From the NCBI RefSeq assembly GCF_001039355.2, contig NW_019775946.1:322417-386416 (forward strand): 64,000 nucleotides of DNA, read 5' to 3'. Below, one piece after another: positions 35,417-49,159 of the stretch (position 1 is the first letter of the stretch; each line of letters opens with the position of its first letter). The position numbers were made by a program, and so were the translations under genes. This DNA is from Lingula anatina (taxonomy: Eukaryota; Brachiopoda; Lingulata; Lingulida; Lingulidae). A model generated the notes under the pieces. The model did no database searches, was not told where the DNA came from, and saw only the letters and a program-made list of their open reading frames with translations.

Positions 35417-37030
35417 ATGTTTGGCCAGGTAGTGATTGGTCCTCCTGGAAGTGGGAAGACTACATACTGCGCCGCCATGCAGGAGTTTCTGACAGCCATG
35501 GGACGGAAAGTAGCCGTCATCAACCTCGACCCAGCCAATGATATTCTTCCTTACAAATGCCAAGTGAACATTGCTGAGCTCATCACATTATCTGATGTTA
35601 TGGACAGTCTGAAACTGGGCCCAAATGGTGGCCTGATATACTGTATGGAGTTTTTAGAGAGGAATATGGACTGGTTACATAGCAAAGTCTCAGCTTTAAA
35701 AGACTCCTATTTATTATTTGACTGCCCAGGTCAAGTAGAACTGTACACCCATGATGATTCAGTGAAAAAGATATTCGGCAGACTAACCAAACTGGACTAT
35801 CGCCTAACTGCTGTGCATATGGTGGACTCTTTTTATTGTAGCGAAGCATCAAAATTTGTCTCAGTTCTCTTAACATCCCTGTCCACCATGTTACAGTGTG
35901 AACTACCTCATGTCAATGTTCTCTCCAAGGCAGATTTAATTCAGAAATATGGACAGCTGGCTTTCCATTTAGACTTCTATACTGATGTCCTGGACTTGTC
36001 TTATTTGTTGGAGCATTTACAGGTAGAATGTTGAGGTTCCAGTGTTATTGGATGGATTATATATTGATTTTTGTAATGTCTTGCATTTCACAGTTTTACT
36101 GTAGAAGTTTATCTTCACTTTTTCACTTTTCCTGTATACAACCACAGTTGAACTTTGAATTAAAATAAGTTGGATTAATTGCATTAAAGTCACTGATTTT
36201 AAAAAATGTTGAAAATTTAATTTAGACAAGTGTGGAGTGTTGTGAGCAACATGGAGACGGGCATACATCACACACAAAAAGAAAGATTCTGCTGGAAAAT
36301 GAAATGTCACTATGCTTGTTATCCACACTAAAATTATTATTTGTACTTTTTGCCTGTCTGATTTCAGGAAGACCCATTCTTCAGCAAGTACAGAAAATTG
36401 AATGAAGCTTTGGTCAGTGTTGTAGAGGATTACAGCCTTGTGTCATTTGTGGCACTGAACATCAAGGTAGGCTGACCAGTTGCTCAGATGACCAGTCCAC
36501 TTAAAATTTGTAAACATTTGCTTTGGTCGGGAGACTCCTCAAATTTTGGTCACTTGAAAGCTGTGTATCTTTTCTTCAACTTTGACTTCAGAAGATTATG
36601 TGAGAATCCTCCGTGTGGGTGCTTAATGACTGCAATATGGCATTGTGATAGTTGAGCACGTTTTCTTTTTTAAGTGGTTGAACCATGAAGTTCATCTTTC
36701 TAAATTGTTTCAAAATTGTAAAATATTTCTTCAACTATATTAGTAATTATGAAATAATTTTGCCCTATATGAATATATATTTATCTTTTATATAATAAGG
36801 ACAGGGACTGTATGCTCCGGGTAATTCGTGAAGTGGACAAGGCAAATGGTTACGTCTTTGGCGACATGGAAGAGAGAAGTATTCAAGAGCTTTTATCCTG
36901 TGCTGTGGGAGCAGAGTTTGAATATGAGAAAATCCAGACTGTAGCTGAGAAATACATGGGAGAACAAGATGAAGACAATGACAGTGATGTTGAACAAAAA
37001 ACATTGGCTGATCTCCTCAATGTTGAATAA
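35417..37030 (+). CDS. GPN2: GPN-loop GTPase 2
   Basis: GPN-loop GTPases help assemble and import RNA polymerase II. Exons are 35417-36022, 36368-36466 and 36800-37030: 936 nt, 311 residues against 310 in human. Seen in the sequence: P-loop GPPGSGKT (residues 8-15), NLDPAND (36-42), the family-defining Gly-Pro-Asn loop LGPNGG (67-72), the G3-like FDCPGQ (101-106) and the G4-like SKAD (170-173) specifying guanine. Conserved blocks DLSYLLEHL and VDKANGY match human GPN2 rather than GPN1 or GPN3. The start ATG precedes [10 protein letters not shown] and lies 34 nt after an acceptor (TTTCAG at 35382), so a 5' UTR intron is likely. The C-terminus is acidic ([12 protein letters not shown]). Confidence 0.96.
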
Positions 37031-37246
37031 GTGGATGCAGAGAAGGGGCCATTAGTAAAAAAAAAAACAGCTATAAAGTTACACAAGTCTTGTCTAAAAG
37101 TCATTAACCAAAATTTTCAAAAACTGTTGACATAATGGAATGTCTTGACTGTTGAGTAAATAACTCATCACATGATCTTCCCAGAATTCAACAGTTGCAT
37201 AAAGAATGGGAATATTTTAATATCAAAATACTCCTGCAGGCAGTTC

Positions 37247-37256
37247 AATAAATAAA
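37247..37256 (+). promoter_or_regulatory. Polyadenylation signals of GPN2
   Basis: Two overlapping AATAAA hexamers, 217 nt after the GPN2 stop, followed by GTGTAG. A good match for the end of a short 3' UTR. Confidence 0.65.
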
Positions 37257-37780
37257 AGTGTAGCAATTGACTGAAGTCTTCCTGAAGCTAAAACTGGATG
37301 GCGCCTGGTTTCATGTCAGTGTTGATATGTGGTTAACTCGGTTGCAACAGTTATGCAAGTGAATTAGATGTGCTAGAGACAGTTTCAGATAATTTCCTGC
37401 AATCGTAAGATTTCCTCAAACTTTCAATTAGGTAATAAACAAAAGCAATCTCTTCGAAAGTTGGATATATATTTCACCAGCAGGTTGGGAAACATTGCTA
37501 AAGCTTCATCATGCACTTTGATGCTCCTGTATGCACACCATTTATGACATTCTTGATCTTGTTACATGAAGGGGTTTGGGAGACAAAGTAATAATTTTTT
37601 TTTTAAATGGTAAACAACAAACACAGTTGAACTGTTTTTATTTAAGAAAATCGCACCCTGGCTTTCTTTATTCATTACAAAACTGTATAAGTTGTTTCAA
37701 GAGCTTGGTGCCACCAACTGCAGTTTATAGAGAACAAACTCCTCTTCTCTGCTGAACAAAACCTAAATTTCTTTACATTA
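37257..37780. other. Tail-to-tail interval between GPN2 and UTP15
   Basis: Short non-coding gap. On the minus strand AATAAA at 37667-37672 lies about 109 nt after the UTP15 stop and probably ends that transcript. Predicted mRNAs do not overlap. Confidence 0.6.
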
Positions 37781-40700
37781 TCAAGATGGTGCTTCAACAT
37801 GTGCTATTCCTGGCATTATCTCCTGGTGCACCATAGTCTGGTTGTGGACTGAGGCAGCAAACAGTGTGTCCATGGTGCCCATCACTTCCAGCAGCTGCTT
37901 GATGTAGCTGACCTCTTGGTCCACTGTCTCTTTTAACCTGGCAAAGGTCTCATCAATCACTGTGGACTGGCCTAACTGGGAACTGTACAGATCTAAGGGT
38001 ATCAAAAATATGGTATGGACAGACAGATCATCAGATATAAATAAGACAATTTTATTTGGTAGAAATTTTGTTGCTACGTGACACAGACATGTTTCCACAT
38101 GCAAGCACACACTTTGTACTGAGATACTACAAGTTACTAAATTAAGATAGAGGTTTTTTAACACTGAGAAATATAGTGAAATCTTTACAAGTGCTCTAAA
38201 AATAAATGTATTTTCATTGTAGGAAGAGCTATGGAAGTTCAATATACATTATAACCTGTGACTGAAGACTTTGGAATGAAATCCAATTGACATTTTTTTT
38301 AAATTTGTTATACCACAATGTTCATAAAATGAATTTGGTATCAAAATCAGATACATGTCCTTTGTTATCATTGCTGTTTTGACTCAATTGTGATAAGACC
38401 CACATATTTCAAAGTCTCTGTTGTAATGTATTGACCAAATTAAAAGTTTGGGTTTGCGTGCTGGTAATGTCAACAAATGCTTCCTTATACTTAATATTAA
38501 CTCTAGCCATGCAGTTATAAGAGTGCCAACTATGACATAATAATGTAGATTACTGATATCAAATGAAATGAGCATGCAAAGAAAATTAGAGTAAAAGGAA
38601 TTCCATTACTCAATATCCAGATGCTACCATATGCAGGTTTTCCCACTTAAAATCTGTATATTATTAAAATGTAAATAGAAAATTGGTCATAAGCAAATGC
38701 GTCCATACAAGTTTTGAAATTGGGAATAAAGCACTGTCTGCATTAAGATTGTTAGATGATACGAAATATAAATTGCATAATATCTATGAATTTCTTCAAT
38801 CACTGCATCAGTGTTGTATTTGTCTACAATAAAGCTTCCCCTGCAAATTTCAGTCCTGTAAACTGAACTTACCCAATACTGTGTTGGCAACATCTATAAG
38901 TGGCACTGTAAATTTAGCATTGCTTATGTTCCTGGAAATAAATGAAATTAAAATGTTAACAAAAGAAATCCTCCAGATACTTTGAAGTAGGAACATTTAA
39001 TTAAAATTATCTTTCAAATGTCAGATCTATTTCTAATAAAGCATTAATAAGTGCAAATTCTTTCACTTATCATCTAAGGACGTGTAACTTTAAGGGATAA
39101 CAACTTCATATTGGGCAAAAAGTTTATTTTCCTGGGGTAAATGGCATTTTTTCCAAACTTACCAATGGTTAGTGAATGTATGGAGGTCAGGTGGCCTGAT
39201 GGCAAGCACAGATTCCAGAATAATTGTGATGACCACTGTTTTGGTGTTAAAATAGAATTATTTACAATGTGTTTATGGAGGAATATGGATCTCAGTTGTA
39301 ACCTCTTAAAGTTAAATGATGTCTAGAAGGAATGTGCTGTGAATTATTCTTACTTTTGTATGAATTTCAGGACTACCCCCAAACTCTTGTCATCTCTGCC
39401 AGCCAGAGCTGCCTTCAGTCCCGCCCTGCGGATCAGCTCCTGCATTACACCAATTGTTACTTCTGGGGACTTGATCCGTACTCTTAGCTATCAAAGAAAA
39501 GGATGAAAATATCTTTTAAAAGAAAATAGAAGAACTCTGGTAAACCTTAGCACATGGAAGGTAACAGCATGCATATTTTATTTGAATAGAACTGAGAAAC
39601 ATAAGTGAATGAAACAGTTCTGTGAACCTTAATGCGATACTGGTTAGTTATGAAATACTTAACCAAAACAGATATGTCACTTTTGCCTCCATTTATTTAA
39701 AAACATCCTAACAAAAAAAGTGAACTTACATCTAAGGCAGCATCTAGTGCTTTGGTGTACTCAAACTTTTTAAAGTATTTGTCATACTTGGCCAACTGGA
39801 CTCTTCTGTTATGCTGAACAACATGATCATCCTAGAAAACAAAGATGACTATTAATAAAATTTCATTATCTATGAAATCGGAACTAAGATAAAATAAAAA
39901 AGAAATATAAATTCTTTTTATTTAGGCTTCTTAAGAAACTACTTTTAATCCCCAATACTGTACCTGAATATGTAAAAGCAATTAAAACAGTCTAAAAATA
40001 GATATTTCTGGCAATTTTATAAATAACCAAGAACATCAACTGTATATCATACATGTTAGAGAAAAAGTATGAAAAAAGGTCCCTCTTTAACTTTTTTATT
40101 GCCTACTTGAAATTTTGTTTATTTTCATGATCAGCCTGTGCTTATGACTGAAATGCACACTGAAACTTTTTTTAACAACAATATTTTAACCCCTGTCCAA
40201 AATTGCAGCTTATCAACCAAATTGCAAGGAAAAATTGACCTTACACTCCCCCTGGAGTAGTGAAAAAAAAGGTGTTCCTTATACCTGAAATAAATCAGTA
40301 TTTTTCTTCTGTTTGAAATTTGAAAGGGTGATGGTCAGTAAGAACTGTATATTTGCTGATGAGGCTAGTTTTTTTATTCAAATATTATCCTCAGAACTTT
40401 CCTTAAGGAAAATGGTCAAAACCTTCACAAGGCTTTGATTGTATTGTAGTTGTAACCTTTTGAATGAATCAATGAGTCAACGGAGTACAATCAAGACAGA
40501 AATTGCAATCTCGACTTATTTGAGAAAAAGATATTTTCTCAACAAAACATTTCCTTTTCACTGACATCACCAAATCAGGGACTTCCATTTATCAAGAGAA
40601 AATTGTGTATCAACACAATATGTACATCAGTGAGCAGGAGATGACGGACACAATAACTAGTTTATTACACTGTCAACACGTTTCTGTAATCATGTTGATA

Positions 40701-43700
40701 TGGAAAAGTATGATTAATGGGACAATAACGGAGAAAAATTAGTGTCATTCGACCTTTGATTTATCAATTAATGGTATAGCTATGTCTGTGTATTAACATT
40801 TTGTCTCATATCCTTTGCTTGATGTATAGCTTTGTGATTTAATCAGGAAAAACTGGTGTGGAAATAATGGAATAATAATAGATATGTGAAGTCAAATGAA
40901 CTTATTGTGTGCTGAAAAGGAGGGAAAATTAGAAACAAATTTCCTCTCTTTCAATGTTTCCTTGATCAGTAGATGAAATTGGCTTTTGCACCTCAGGGTT
41001 ATGAACTGATGTCTCTTCTGTTCCTTAATGTTGTTGTACTGCACAACCCAGATTGCCTCCTGCTGCGTGACACAGTCCCTTCAATTGAGTGCACACAAAC
41101 TGGAGCTTCCTTAATCTGACACGTTCACTTCATGAACTTGTATTTTAGGTTAAATGGATTAAATCATCCTTGTAAATTGGGTAGAATTTCTAATATTGAT
41201 ACATTTTGCAAATTCGTGAATAATATTTAAGTTAACCCTGGACATGCCTATATATATTCATAAAATAATTTACACTGCAGGCCTTGTAAACTGATTGGGT
41301 GTTTGGAAACTAGAGACTAAGATTAGTGAGTGCGAATGTCCAGATTAACAGCCCAAACCAAGACTTAACAGTCCCAATGTTGAATTAGTAGCCACAATCA
41401 CAGTGATTCGATCCACTGACTAAATCTGCTTATATACCTGTGCGGCATGTTCCACAGAGCCAGAGATTGTAGAGAGCACATTGCTGCTGTAATAATGGAT
41501 TTATGGATTAAGATTATACAAGTACATTACTTTGGTTTGTTGTGAGATTTTTTTTATCTTTCTTTAATATTTCCAAAGCGTAAATACATGGACAGTTACA
41601 AAGATGTCTCTCCTCCTCAAAATGTGTCAATATAACTCTATCCACTTTATTGGGCCTTAATGTAGACCCCAGAAATGTAGGAAGGGGAGAAAATATCACT
41701 CTTTTATGACTAAGAATCTCCGAAAGCTCTAACATGCTGTTTCTCGTATCTTCTGTGTTGAAAAAATAATAATAAAGAACCCGCTACCACAGGAAGGTAG
41801 GTAAATCATTCATGTCGTCCAACGCTGTGCTCATGACTACTAATTTTACAGTGAGGTACTTAATTTGTGGCTCGAGTCATTAATTTGAGCATTTGTGCTA
41901 CCATATCTAAGGCTCATGATAGCAAACAGCAATTATTGTTTATGAAGCCTGTGCTGATTGATCTTACAGTAACTTTCTTTCTTAAACTCCAATCATTTCT
42001 TCTTTTAATTACTGAGTAACTTTTTTTCCTTCTGCCTTAGGCCACACTTTTTTATTTTTATGGATGACATCCTCTGGGGACCCCAAAATCGGTGCGAGCG
42101 GGCGCAAAAAAAAAAAAACAGTCCAAAAAAAAAAAACCTGCTTAAGAAAAGTTATGTGTTCAGTACACAGCTGGAAACACTAATTTACCACAGAAACACG
42201 TATCAAACTAACAACATGTCTTTATCCATGCTCTCAAAATATTAAAGCATTGTGAATAGGGCCTACTTCGTAGAAAGGTAAAAAGTCATGAATATATATG
42301 CTGCATATTACCAAATCTATTTAAGGTTATTTCATGCATTCTGTTGGTATAGCAATCAATAAAACAAATATCAAATAAACAGCGTGTCTTTATTTGTACT
42401 CTCAGAAAATTAAAGCATTGTAAACACTTCACAGAATTGTTTAAAAAAATGAAGCAAAGATAGGCCTATGCTTCCTACTACCAAATCTAAAAAAGGTAAT
42501 TTCGGTCGATGCCATTTTGTCTACTTCGACTCACACGTAGCAGCCAACTATCGGGTGGCCTGTCCGACCTTCAGTCCACCAAATACCACGACGCTCTTGT
42601 CGACCCTTTTTTCGCTACAAAAAAACCTGGTATGTGCTGCTTTGGACAGAATGTCACTGAAATTTTCCGGGCGATGATCGCTGGCCGCGGCCAGCCTTTC
42701 GTATAATTGTAAAAGGGTGATATCTCCATGACAATATCAATGGCAAACCAATCCAAAACGATGGCCCCGTTCTCTTTATGACTTTAATTGTCGTGTATTT
42801 TGAAATGAATGCTAGAGATGAATTTGACGGCAAAGCTGCCATATTTCCACGTGGTGATAATACGCATGCGCAGAAAGCTCATTTTCCGCACTCGGAACTA
42901 CTCGGATGTCTCCGCAGTTGACAATGACAGTATGGAGCTTGCGGAATAAGCCAAGGATTGCCGATTGCATTTTCCGGTAAATTCAATAAAGACGTTTGCG
43001 ACAACCGACTTCCTTAGGGGGGGGGGGATTTTTTTTTTTTTTTTGGAGAACGGACGAAAATCGGTGCGCGCGCAGGATGTCATCCATAAAATTAAAAAAG
43101 TGTGGCCTTATCTAAATTAACAAAATACAGTTTCATTCTTGGCTGTTTAGAAATTATAGAGCACTAGACTGTTACTGTGCCTCATGCAATTTTAAAAATA
43201 TATATATTAACAAGAACACAATCTTACATTTGAAGGTACAAAGGTTTTTCCTCTCAGAACATATTTATAGGATGCTTTCTTCTTTTTCTTTTGAGTTGTT
43301 ATCGTTTCCTTCTCAGCTTTTCTATGTTGAACAGAGAGCAGCCCGTCTGCCATTCCAACAGCAATGACACTGTCATCAGGCTGAAATGATACCCAAATGT
43401 CACGCCCACTACATGCCAATTTCAACAAACCACATCAAATCAATTCAGTTTATATCAATTTCATGTGTTTAATTCAATGTAATATACATGTTTACTGCAT
43501 AATACACATCTATCTAAATTGCACTTTCAGGGAAGACTTTCACTGGACCATTTGCCATTCAAATTATGATTTACAATGTTTGAATTAAAAACATATAATT
43601 GCTATGAATATCAACTAGACAAAATACTTACAGCAACACCTAGACTGAGAACTGCAGCAGGGTAGTCCAAAGTATGAACAACTTGGTATGTAGCAACATC

Positions 43701-46700
43701 ATAGATTTTTACATGTCTGACATGAAAAAAATATTTTTATCAATTTCTCATTTTAAATCAAAACCATACACTTTCTTCAAAGTTTAATTGAACAAATAAT
43801 TATGACATATGACACAATAATTCACAATCATTAATAATCAATCCAATTTCAGGAGTAAAAAAAACCTACTCAGGCTATCTCTGTCCCCCAATTATCCATT
43901 TAAATAATCACACCAGCATCCAATAACTCAGAAACAAGTGGAATCACATTGAATACTGTCATACGAAATGGTGTGACCAAAACCACAAATCTCACCGGTC
44001 AACTCCGCCTGAGAGAAGCCTTTTGAAGCTGCTGCTGAAGCACATGGAAGTGATAGTTTTGTGGTGATTGCTGAACTGCGTCAGCAGACGGCCCCCAGCC
44101 AAAGCATCCCAAACTTTGATGTAGTTGCCACCTAGATACCATCAAATAAAAGCTGATAATGTACGTAAAATTAATTTGTCATTATGCAAAAGATGAAGAT
44201 TAAAGATTCCTGCTTTTATCTTGTCTTGCAGAGTAATTACAAAAACGACTTTTGCTGTTGAAAAATAAATACAATGTTAAAAAATTACAGATTTCCCTTT
44301 GGTTTGTTGGAAATTCTTTAAAATCAAAGAAATGACTAAATCTTCCTTTAAAATATATCCAAAACCATTAAAAACCACTAATAACCACATCAGTGAAGAA
44401 GAAGTAAATAGGATGCATTTCACTGACCAGCCGAAATAAAAAGTCCCCCTCCAGGGTACATGAGGACACTCTCCACTGGCTGACCATGGTCCACTGTTAA
44501 CACACTGGTGTCCGTGCGCGTGTCGTACAATTTCACTGTGTGATCATAGGAACCTGAAGGACAAATGTTGTCATATAGATATTTGACAGTTTAGTTAAAC
44601 TGCATTGAAAATAGAGTGGCTTTTATTTATAAGGTAGTTTATGATGTAATAACTGCAAAATAACCAACCTCTTCATAAATTAAGGTTCTGTTTTTTACAT
44701 GCACAAAAATAATAGTTTCTTTTCCGCAAAATTTATACTTTAATTGTATCCATTTTATTGCAGTATAAAAAAGAAAAAGCAGCAGTAAATGATTAAAAAA
44801 AGGGTGTAAAAGCAATATCTGTAAATCCATCAAACATTTTTAAATCATACTTTGCACTGAAACACAGATTTGTGGCATCTACAATTGATATCTTATTGAA
44901 ATCATTATCTCTGTCAGGTAATTTGTGAAAATCTGCCACACAGTCAACATATTACCTTTCTAATCTGATAGCTTCATTATTTGCAAGATAATAGATTATT
45001 ACTTCATAATTTCTGTTGGATGCATATCTATGACATATATCCACTGGTTCCATGATATACATTATGTATGACTGACTGATATACACTTCAATATGCACTG
45101 ACTCAGTTTTATCCCAACCACCTGAAAAACAGCTTCACTAAACAGATAAGTTCAGAAATATTATTTTGAAAAAAATAAATAAATAGTCATTATTCTTCTC
45201 AATATTATATTTATGATCTTACCTGATACAACAATGTCTTTGCTTGCCCTGCTAGTAACACCTGTTCTGATATAGTCCTGAAAAGAAAAATGTGATAATA
45301 CAAACCACTTGGAAATGTTCTACTTTTTTTTCCAAGAGGAAAAAAATAAATTAATTACAAAGCATACAACATGTAGATCATTTATGTTCCTCACTTCATT
45401 TATGACAAACCACAATGACAGCCCCTGTTAATCAGGGCCATAAATGTGAAAAAAATGGCTGACGTAACCCAATGGGACAGAAAAATTATTTTATGCCTAC
45501 TCAAAAGCACTGAATCTTGCAGCATTGTGCAGTTTGTCAAGTCCAAAGAAATGTGTGAAGTAAAACTGCTAATTCATAATTTTACATCCATTAAGTGTGG
45601 TAATTATTTACCATTGGTATAGTTATGATCTTGATCTTGTTATCACCCAACAGCAATATTATTCCAATTATCAAGTACAGACAGAATTTTTGCAACAGTG
45701 TGTATTTATAAAATAACTGATAACAACTGACATTGTGAATGAAATTACATCAAGGTTATAAAAGAAAAACATGAAAATTGCAGCAATTTTCCGTGCATCC
45801 CTATTTGTTCAAAAGTCTACATTGCCAAACTTTTAAGAACATCCATGAGTGTATAAATATATAAATAATAAAATATAAAAACTTCATTTTTGTTAACATA
45901 AAAACCCACAGAAAAAAACAGTAACTTTTCCCCAAACCCTTCACATCACTTTAACACATGAACTTCAATTGTCTTAGTTCACAGTGCTTTTTTGATACAA
46001 ATTCAGTTGTTTGGGGCAACAATTCAGTAGCAACTGTATACTATTAAGAGTTGTAGCAGCCATTTTGCCATGGTACCATTAAGATGACATCAAGTTACCT
46101 GGTGTTCTGAGTACGATATCACTTCTCTCTCCCCTGGAATGTCCCAGAGTCTAAATGTCGTGTCATCTGCGCCTGACACCAAGTGAAAGTTGTCTGCTGT
46201 AAATTTTGTGACATGAACTGGACTGAAACAGTAAAAAAGGAATATGTCATATTTTCATTATTGAGGTTTGGTATTTTTCTAATTTGAACAAAAAGACAGA
46301 AGAGGAGCATTACGGTTGAGTTGGCGGACAAACAGATAGACACATAACAGACATGCAGGCACACTGCAAGTGTGAAAGAGAAAGAAAAAGAGGGAATAGA
46401 AATGGAATAAAAGACTGCATCCCAGGAGAATTTCTCATCTCTTAATTTACTGCTATGTGCAAGGCAGCAACTTTACAGTTCAAATGCCTATCAAGAGATA
46501 GCAATCAAACAGCCCAGTGTGGATCTGGTTGGCTATAACTCAATTCTAGGGCCAGCAATTGAGCTAATTTAATTTTATGCCAATGACAGAAGATTTCTTC
46601 CTGCAAGACATCATGCTTTTTTCTATTTTTTTTAAAGATGACTTCCAGTGTAGAGGACAATCAAATTTCCCATCCTTTTGCCCTCTGCCAGGAAATATGC

Positions 46701-49081
46701 TCTTCTAACAAACAACAACACTGATGGAACTGTCTGAGCAACAAAGTTTAAAACTGATGTCTACAAACACTAACCCCCTTTTAAGTTAAACTTAATTCAA
46801 TTCACTGCCATTTCAGTAGTACTTTAATATGTGCTACTTCTTTTAATCTGAATTTAATCTAATATAATGGGTTAACTGGATTTGATTGAAAATTCCAGTC
46901 TACTTCTTACAGGAAAGAGAAGTTAGTGTATATAGAGATTAATGAATGACTTAAAAGAATACATTTTGGCCTTAGCCGAGTTCTCAGTAACATAAACAGA
47001 CAGAACAAAGGAGAATGAGAGAGAGAGATAAAGAAAAGAAAATGTGAAGAAAAAGAAAGAAAGAAAAGATCATCAGGGGAAAAGAAAGAAAACACCAAAT
47101 CCAGAAAATTCACAGTAGTAATTCAATATCAGGTGTACATATATTTCTATTGATTTTATAATTTCATGCTTCTGTTATTATTTTCAAAAGCCTCCTTGGT
47201 AAAGTATTGATTTTTACTAAAAACAATCAAGGTAAAATTTGAGACAGGTGAGACAGATACGCATGATGTACTTTCAGGTAACCCCTGATCACACAACAGT
47301 CAGAGTTTGAATAAGTAACTGACAGACTTCCCAAATACAAAGTAAAACTTCGTAATAGTAAGAACACCTTGGGGGGGTCTGACATTCTAAGAAACCAATT
47401 TTCATCACTGGAGGTAGTTCACCTGTTGCCACAAATCGATAGTGAAGCTGACATTTTAATGATAAAAATCTTTAAATTCTCCATAGAAGAAAAAACAAAA
47501 TAATTGCACGTGCTACCAGATGTGATGAAGATCTCTAGTGACACATTAAGAATTCTTTGTGAACATATACAAAATATAAACATTAGAGGTAAACTACAAT
47601 ACATTAAAAGCTATACAAAATTTAGATAAATGAACTACTTTAAAGTATGGCCTCATCATATGCAATTTTTTCCTCATATGATAACCCTTGTCAAATAGGA
47701 TAGTAGACAATTTTTAGAAAATTGTATGCAATTATATGCATTTTGTAAAGGAATCAGTGGTCTTCATTTTTATATAGCAGAAAATAAATACTGCAAAATC
47801 TAATGATTACATATAAGAAAAAAATAAATAGCACAAAAAATCATCCACAATCCAAGATTTGTGGATTTGATACGAAATCACTAGAAAGCGAACATGCACA
47901 ACATCAGTTTGCAAAATGTCATGAATAGTCTTTGTTCCTTTCAAGTTTTTTGGATCACTGGCTTTACTTTTGTTTTCCTTTAAAGGTTTCATACAATTGG
48001 TATATCGCAACTTCCATTACAAACCATAAGGGTTGGTAATTGTATCATATTGCAATAGCTTATAATATTTCAGATTAGTAGTGCATAGAAATAAGGAACA
48101 CCATGTTACACTGTTGGCATTATGAAAAAAAAGACATTGTGAATGCCAACCACTAGACAGTCCAAAAGACAATAGAATATGTAGGTAGCACTCCTTAAAA
48201 TAAAAGTAACTTTCCTGAACAAGTTAAAAAAATATCCCCCCTTATAACATTGCTCTGACTTTTGACCTTTGGATAGAAATTGGATTTTGAATCTTTTCTA
48301 TCGTGCAGAAATTGGCAACAGCTTATACTAACTGAAACACTTTTGAGTTAATAGACTATCATGCAATTGATGTTCTTGAAGTAATCTAATTGAATTTATA
48401 TTCCTTCTGATCAGATTAGATTAGATTACTGCTTAAATTTATTTTGTGCTACTGCATTAGTCTTTGCTTGAATATAATTTCCCCTAGGTTAGATTATGGA
48501 GACGTAAATACAATTCCACCAACTCAAGTGGCCGTAGTCTTTGCCAACTGGGAAAAAAGCAAGTCTCCCAGCACCAGGATTCTGGCAAGGAGTCATGTAT
48601 CATTAAATTTTCTTTTTGCTGGGTTTTAATACACCTCTGGTTGCAATACTACAAACCTACAAGTTAGTATAAGGTAGACCAACACTTTCAAATTGACGAG
48701 GTCTAGGATACTGGAAATGGGTTTAGGCACAGGTACTTGACCTTCATCTATCAGTACGTGTTGTACCAGTGCCCTCTGCTACTGTGACTTTGTCACTACC
48801 TGTACAATGATATTGTTATTCTTCAATGACACACACTGTGACATACTGTGACATATAGCTCCACATGATCTGCCCACACACAGAGATTAGACAAAAAAAG
48901 AAAAAAGAATAGATTCATAGAAATTATAATTACCGATATTTTCATTTTGATACCACAAACAGCCAATCCTTTAATGTGTGTATACTTAACAAGGCTTAAC
49001 CTGTATATTTCAGTGTATTAAAGGGATTGGTTGTTATAATTTCATCCTTGTCCTAAAATAAATAAATAAATAAATAAATAA

Positions 49082-49159
<78 letters not shown>

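Noticed and set aside
42468-43083. Several 60-70 residue frames on both strands
   Set aside because: All lie in the interior of the inverted-repeat element, overlap each other in different frames and show no transposase motif.
43381-46098. Intronic snoRNAs in UTP15
   Set aside because: Searched by eye on the minus strand for C/D and H/ACA boxes with terminal stems; none convincing.
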